From Norana najaformis (Eukaryota > Annelida > Clitellata > Crassiclitellata > Hormogastridae), in assembly GCA_964023275.1 (NCBI GenBank), contig OZ029917.1, positions 26,602,505 to 26,666,504 of the forward strand: 64,000 nt of DNA, in the 5' to 3' direction. The position numbers and the translations under genes are program-made. The stretch's first letter is position 1. Every line of letters starts with the position of its first letter. Positions 59,151 through 64,000 of this stretch are shown here, piece by piece. The notes under the pieces were generated by a model that was given only the letters and a program-made list of their open reading frames with translations, was not told the origin of the DNA and searched no databases.

Positions 59151-59745
59151 TCTCCGTAGCTCGGGGTCCGTCGAAGTTCCTCAGTTTCTACTGGGCGACT
59201 GCAGTAGAACGACAAATTACCAGGACGACCTTTACCAGCACCCAGCCTGAGTTCAAATTCCACGTAGGCAAGGCTCCCATGGTTTGCAATTCAACGACAA
59301 AGCCAACGAATTTCAAGTTGAATAACTATTACTCCAACGAACCATATTCTAAGTCAACTTAACAGTCTTGCGAATTGTCCGAACAGTGAGCGAATCGTCT
59401 TGTTTACAGCGAACAAACTTACCGACGCGACAGAAGCAAGGGAACCAAGGACTCTCGATTCCATTCCATTCGATCCGATCCTTGATTCTCCGTCCTCCTT
59501 CCTCTTGTCTCTTCTCTGGAACTATCCACCTTATATACTGATACCTTAACTACCTTATGTACCACAATCGCCTTAGCTACCTTATTAACATATAAAAACT
59601 CATTAACATACTAGTACCTCATTAGCATAATAGAAACTTATTAACGTATTAGAAGCTCATTAGCATATTAGGAACTCATCAGCATATTAGAAACTAATTA
59701 GCATATTAGGAACTACTACTACTACTACCACCACCAGCACTACCA

Positions 59746-59787
<42 letters not shown>

Positions 59788-60440
59788 ATGCTTTCACCCA
59801 TCCTGCAATAATTTTACGCACACGCCCATCCTCTCAATTCTTCCACCAACCCGACCACCCATCCTTTCATACTTCCATCCAATCATCCTCTCAATGTTTC
59901 CATCCACTTACACTTACATATACGCATCAATTCTTCCCATCCTCTCATACTTCCATTCACCCATACATCTATCCTCTTAATTCTGCCACTAACCCACACA
60001 CAAGCCAGGAACAGAGAACCGTCACCACTATCACTAGCAACAGCAACAACTTCGATGGCGTGAGGTCAATTGGCGATTGCTGACTGTCAGTTTCCTGGTC
60101 CATTGCTGGTCCGTTTTCTGTTTTGGAAATGATTTTGTTAACAGCAAACACTAATGTAACTAGGAAATTTTTATATCAACTGCCTATTATTTTAACTTCT
60201 TCTCAGCCTTGAGCGCCTCTGATTAATTTCTGTTAAATCTGCGCAGTACAAATTTCTGAACACAATTATAATTAAAACAATTACAAACTACTTTAAGGTC
60301 GTCTAAAGAATCTTTGCAAATGGGTCTTAATTAGGTATTGATGTAAAGAAAGAAACGTTGTCATGCCACCCGTGGTGCTGATTTAACTCCGTCTAGTTCA
60401 GCCATCATTTTGTTCAAATAATGCAATATGTAATTTATAT
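59151..60440. other. No gene; ACT repeat and TTAGCATA repeats
   Basis: An (ACT)n tract lies at 59711-59787. Left of it (59590-59705) are irregular ATTAGCATATTAG/AACTCATT units. The rest is unrecognised, including CATCC-rich sequence up to 59990. Confidence 0.5.
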
Positions 60441-60503
60441 AGCGCGCTTTTATATATCTGCACGGGTGCCAATATAGTCCCGGCGAACAGAGATCTATTA
60501 AAA

Positions 60504-61064
60504 TTGTTGGCAAAAGACGGATATGTTTATAGTCAAATGTCGACGGTCTTGAAGAAGACTACCATTCGGTGCAACAGGTGGTGCAAAGACGAAGCAGGTG
60601 CGCGGTTGCATGTTACCTTGAGCAAGCAAGTTGCGTGGCGTAAGCCTGTACTTAATGCGATATGGGACACAGGACTTACGAGATCCCGCGTGCAGAAAAT
60701 TATTATGCAACGGGTCTGTCAGTCGCCCGCAACATGCGCTGTCACCGCAGCCATCATAAAGAGGGTCAGCATCTGCAGCTCTGCAAAATTCCATCCCTCT
60801 GGACCACGTGCTGCATGGACGCGTATTCTTCTTAATAATGGAGGACTATTTCGTTGCAGTTTCATTGGCACCTTATTGTCTTTGCGAATTCCAACCGGAA
60901 CTCTCCATCTGTTCAGCTACGACTGCTCCTGTGGTCTTCGAGTGCCATCGATCATTGTTTTCACCTGTTCACCTCTATCTATAAATCTCATCGTATCAGA
61001 TTCATTTCCAACAGACAGTGCTTTTAAAAGCACCTGCAGCATAGCCAGATGAGCCACCTTGCCA
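60504..61064. other. Overlapping open frames on both strands, unresolved
   Basis: The plus strand is open for 182 codons (60504-61052). On the minus strand, 61064-60730 reads KVAHLAMLQVLLKALSVGNE, then SDTMRFIDRGEQVKTMIDGT, a single stop, and RVPVGIRKDNKVPMKLQRNS, which looks more protein-like. A pseudogene on the minus strand is the better guess, but neither matches a family I know. The left flank has TTATATAGCGCGC (60434-60446), a LINE 3'-end-like motif. Confidence 0.3.
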
Positions 61065-61476
61065 TGTCACTTACAGACCCGCCTGTAATTTAATTGAATA
61101 TAAATAATCGGTCTTTGAGTGTCTTGTTGATAACTACAGAAGTGTCGCTATAAAAATTATAAATAAAGGAATTTGCAACACAAAATATCGTATAGGTTCA
61201 GTCGATCATATTCTTCCATTTATAACTCCTGAAAATGAGATATGAATGTTATTCTGTATCAGTAAATAAATGCATACTTCAAACCATCTAGATCACTTGG
61301 TAACAGGTCATCATTTCAAGTTTGCTATGGTGATCTTTTCAAAGTTCGCGGAGGTCAGTCGAGTTGAAGAGCTATTCTCTTTATGTGTCTGCGTCAGACC
61401 GGATGATTGATCGCTTTTCTCGACGTTAACTTAGTGTTTCTTGTTAAATTTTTCCAGGTGCCAAGTCTGTGACAAT

Positions 61477-61484
61477 GTGATTGG
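61477..61484. promoter_or_regulatory. CCAAT box (inverted) upstream of the 61.6-kb candidate exon
   Basis: GATTGGCT is the complement of AGCCAATC, the NF-Y motif, about 165 bases upstream of the candidate start codon at 61648, within a GC-rich stretch. Confidence 0.3.
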
Positions 61485-61617
61485 CTGCAGACGTCTTTGC
61501 TGACCTCCGTAATCGAAGCAGCAGCGAGCAGAAGGAGGAGGAGGAGGAGGAACTGGAAAGGGAGGAGAAGGACCGTAGGACGTAGGACGAAACAAGGTGT
61601 TGTTCTGTGTCGGTGTC

Positions 61618-61746
61618 ATGCATAGCCTGATGGTCGGTCGGTCCACAATGGAGTCCTCGCAGATCACGAGCCCCAACCGGAGGAAGATCACCTTTGCACG
61701 GCTCGCCACATGCATACTGAACGTCGAAAGGGCCAAAAAGAAATCG
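61618..61746 (+). CDS. Candidate first coding exon, unidentified
   Basis: The ATG at 61648 has a favourable context (CCACAATGG); an in-frame ATG at 61618 would add ten residues. From 61648 the product reads MESSQITSPNRRKITFARLA, then TCILNVERAKKKS, followed by a donor-like TCG|GTTAGT at 61747. A short basic N-terminal segment ending at a splice site, below a GC-rich region with a CCAAT box, is plausible for a gene start. I do not recognise it, and GTTAGT is a weaker donor than GTAAGT. Confidence 0.35.
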
Positions 61747-62639
61747 GTTAGTAGCCTACAGATCGTTTTGTACTGATCGAATAGGAATATTTATAATGGC
61801 ATTTGAGCATGCATGTGCTTACGTATGCTTACATGCGCACAGATATTAGTATATGTATTTATGCGTTTATGTATAGGCCTTTGCGTATACGAATGTAGTT
61901 TGCGTACATAATTATAAGCCTACATATTATGTATATTTATGTGCATACATATGTAGGCCTAAGTATCTTTTATAAATTGTAAACGCTAATATATAACACG
62001 CATGGAATAGTGTGTTGAGTATTAATTTATGCGTAATGTAATCGCTGTTTTACGATGTCTGCGTCGGGCTTCAAATTCTCTGATTTCTCTAATCTCTCGA
62101 CGCTGATCGAAGCTTTCACACCGACGCACGTCACGTGATAATAAAAATCTCGGAAAAACTATTTTTCGATTACCACAACTTCCGGAATACTGTCTTCCGG
62201 CTTTCCACAGCAGCTCGTTACCTTCGCCGCTGCGGGGGCGGCCACGCGTTGATCGGAAAGCGGAGAAAATGCTGGCGGCAATGCGGAGGGGGTTTGCATG
62301 GTCGAACAATCGGCTGCCATGGATACAATTCATTTCGAAATGAATGACATGGATAGCGATAACTACCTGACTCTGAAACTACTAAGGCAGTTACATTCAA
62401 AGTCTCGCTCACTGCCACAGACGCTCGCATTGTCATATTATCATATTATGCGTGTGAGGCATTTATCTTTGTGTGATTTATTTACAGCAGACTCTCGTGG
62501 ACACATTTTGTTTGAAAGTAGAGTGACTTACTAGAATAGGTCTGTTTAGACATTAGACAACCACCTCTATGAACGTACTGGCCAAAATATTTTCCAGAAA
62601 GCGTGTGCACCATTTCAACCATGCGATGCGTGTTTGATG
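61747..62639. other. No recognised gene; GC-rich patch at 62200-62300
   Basis: TATG/CATA-rich alternating sequence fills 61795-61960. A GC-rich patch around 62205-62295 is open on both strands without recognised motifs. It would be intron if the exon at 61618-61746 is real. Confidence 0.3.
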
Positions 62640-62900
62640 GAACTGTAAATTTACACGTTTCTCTATATAGCGACTCTATGACCTCCACCCTGCTTATTTT
62701 TTAAAGAATTTATCGGGTGAGATCCTTCACCACCCCCCCCCCCATTTGAATGGAAGCCACGCCATTTGATTTCCCGTGAACTGCCCGCGCTATACCGAGA
62801 TTCAAATTTTTGAAGTAAGCCACTATCGGTATGCGAACCGGCATCTTCACGCACCGAGACGCCTTGACGCATGCTTTAACCAATGCAGCTAACCAGTCTT
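62640..62900 (-). mobile_element. SINE family 1, full-length copy
   Basis: Read on the minus strand: head GACTGGTTAGCTGCATTGG, B box GGTTCGCATACC (complement of 62828-62839), and the body with ATGGCGTGGCTTCC and the GGTGGTGAAGG block, here altered by a run of ten C on the plus strand (62736-62745). The far end is GTAAATTTACAG. Confidence 0.85.
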
Positions 62901-63547
62901 CTGCTGCTACTGCTGCAGTTACTGTTGCTGTTGCTGCTCCTGTTGATGATGGATGAATTTACATATTTAAATCACGTGTTTCGACAACCTCTCAAAGGCG
63001 TTCTGGCAGATTTAAAGAGGCGCTTCTTAACTTCACTTATGATAAGCTTAATGTTTGGTTGGTTGACTTTGGAGTAATGTTCGAATATTAAATGGAAAAC
63101 TTGCTCTGCTGCTTCTTCTGATGATGATTATTACAGTGAATTGACGATGATGATAATGATGATGATGACGATGACAATAATATTTATATAGGAGCAAGCT
63201 GCCGGTACTTCGCAGGATTATTTATGTGGTTTTTCGTACATTGTAATGCTCTGGTCGAAGATCCTCTTTCCGAGATTCTGCGCGGACTCCCAGCCACCGG
63301 TTGCTGGGGCGTTTCCCAGCAACAGTTATGTCACTGGCTGCACAAATGCTCAAGACCTAACCCTAATGTATTTTCATTTTTACCAGCACTTTAATGATTA
63401 TATCAGTCTAGTGTTGGAAGGGAGCATGCTGGTAGAAATTAACGAAATTATAGATATGCGGTCCTAGATTGGAAATGAGGGGGATATAGAAATTGTCGTC
63501 TTTTGGGTGAGTCATGACGTCTGAGAGGTAAGACATCAATCGGCAGT
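62901..63547. other. No recognisable gene
   Basis: CTG/TGC-rich sequence at 62895-62950 and GATGAT repeats at 63120-63180. No supported coding sequence. Confidence 0.35.
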
Positions 63548-63690
63548 AGTGTTCAAAGTACTGGGCCAAAATAATTCAGTTAAAGTAAATCCAATTTTAA
63601 GTGCTTAAGTAAAGTAAAAGTATTCGTCAGCGATTTTACTTACGTAAAAGTAAAAACGTAGTCTCTCTTTTAGAGTAAATTCAAATGTAC
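63548..63690. mobile_element. hAT-like element end, related to the one at 16276
   Basis: AGTGTTCAAAGTACTGGGCC is followed by CTTAAGTAAAGTAAAAGTA and ACTTACGTAAAAGTAAAAA, the same end architecture as 16276-18722. The partner end is not visible. Confidence 0.5.
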
Positions 63691-63699
63691 CGAATGCAT

Positions 63700-63912
63700 T
63701 ATGTACTTTTGAATATGTCTACATATGTACGTGTATGCGTGCATGCATGTAAGTACGTATATGTGCACATATGTATGTAAGCATGTATGTAGATGCGTAT
63801 GTATTTATTCATGCATATATGTACGTATATATGCATGAGTGTGTGTGTAGGTATACATGTACATATGCATGTGTGTGTTTGTATGTATTATGTATGTATG
63901 TGTGCATGCATA
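63700..63912. repeat. TATG/CATA alternating purine-pyrimidine tract
   Basis: Imperfect TATG, CATG, TGCA and TACG units over about 210 bp, similar to 17900-18130 and 61795-61960. Strict purine-pyrimidine alternation favours Z-DNA. Confidence 0.85.
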
Positions 63913-64000
63913 TACCTCTCAAAAGCGCCGCTGTGGTAAACATCACAGTCTCGAATTCGTGTAGGGCTACTCGGAATTTACAACAGAACCCGAGTTTCTA

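Overview
The window is animal nuclear DNA: no operons, GT-AG splice signals, many families of non-LTR retrotransposons (LINEs), tRNA-derived SINEs, DNA transposons and abundant microsatellites. The species cannot be fixed from the sequence. The CR1/L2-like LINEs, one with a 2A-like NPGP peptide, and the many TAGGCCTA palindromes suggest an aquatic invertebrate or basal deuterostome, but this is only an impression. Host coding sequence is sparse.

Layout. 1-2 kb: first exon and TATA promoter of a cathepsin C / dipeptidyl-peptidase 1 gene on the minus strand, transcribed out of the left edge. 2.1-5.3 kb: a nearly complete plus-strand LINE (family A) lying head-to-head with that promoter. 5.4-6.9 kb: one decayed LINE (F) split by another (E). 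7-16 kb: mostly unrecognised DNA with microsatellites, LINE-A and SINE fragments and a G-rich degenerate repeat. 16.3-18.7 kb: a non-autonomous hAT-like element holding a second inverted-repeat element. 24.8-27.0 kb: LINE-C split by a LINE-B copy, with the same 16-bp minisatellite on both sides. 27.6-28.0 kb: a short hAT-like element. About 28.4 kb: a candidate internal exon.

29.95-36.2 kb is the most informative region. A minus-strand LINE-B begins with tandem 5' UTR repeats and an ORF with an N-terminal hydrophobic 2A-like peptide. Its 3' end is interrupted by a complete 2,354-bp DNA transposon with CACTGG...CCAGTG ends, a 3-bp TAT target duplication, its own palindrome-plus-TATA promoter and an intact 563-codon transposase-like ORF. 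The other LINE-B copy at 25.6 kb serves as the unoccupied site.

37.3-39.3 kb is a foldback element with arms of roughly 450 bp and a frameshifted protein fragment inside. 42-48 kb has candidate exons, hairpins, a 39-bp minisatellite and a hAT remnant. 49-63 kb has more LINE fragments, at least three SINE copies and a few unidentified protein-like open stretches (53.8-54.1, 60.5-61.1, 61.65-61.75 kb). Apart from the cathepsin C exon, the genes seen belong to mobile elements; there is no sign that host genes here work together.
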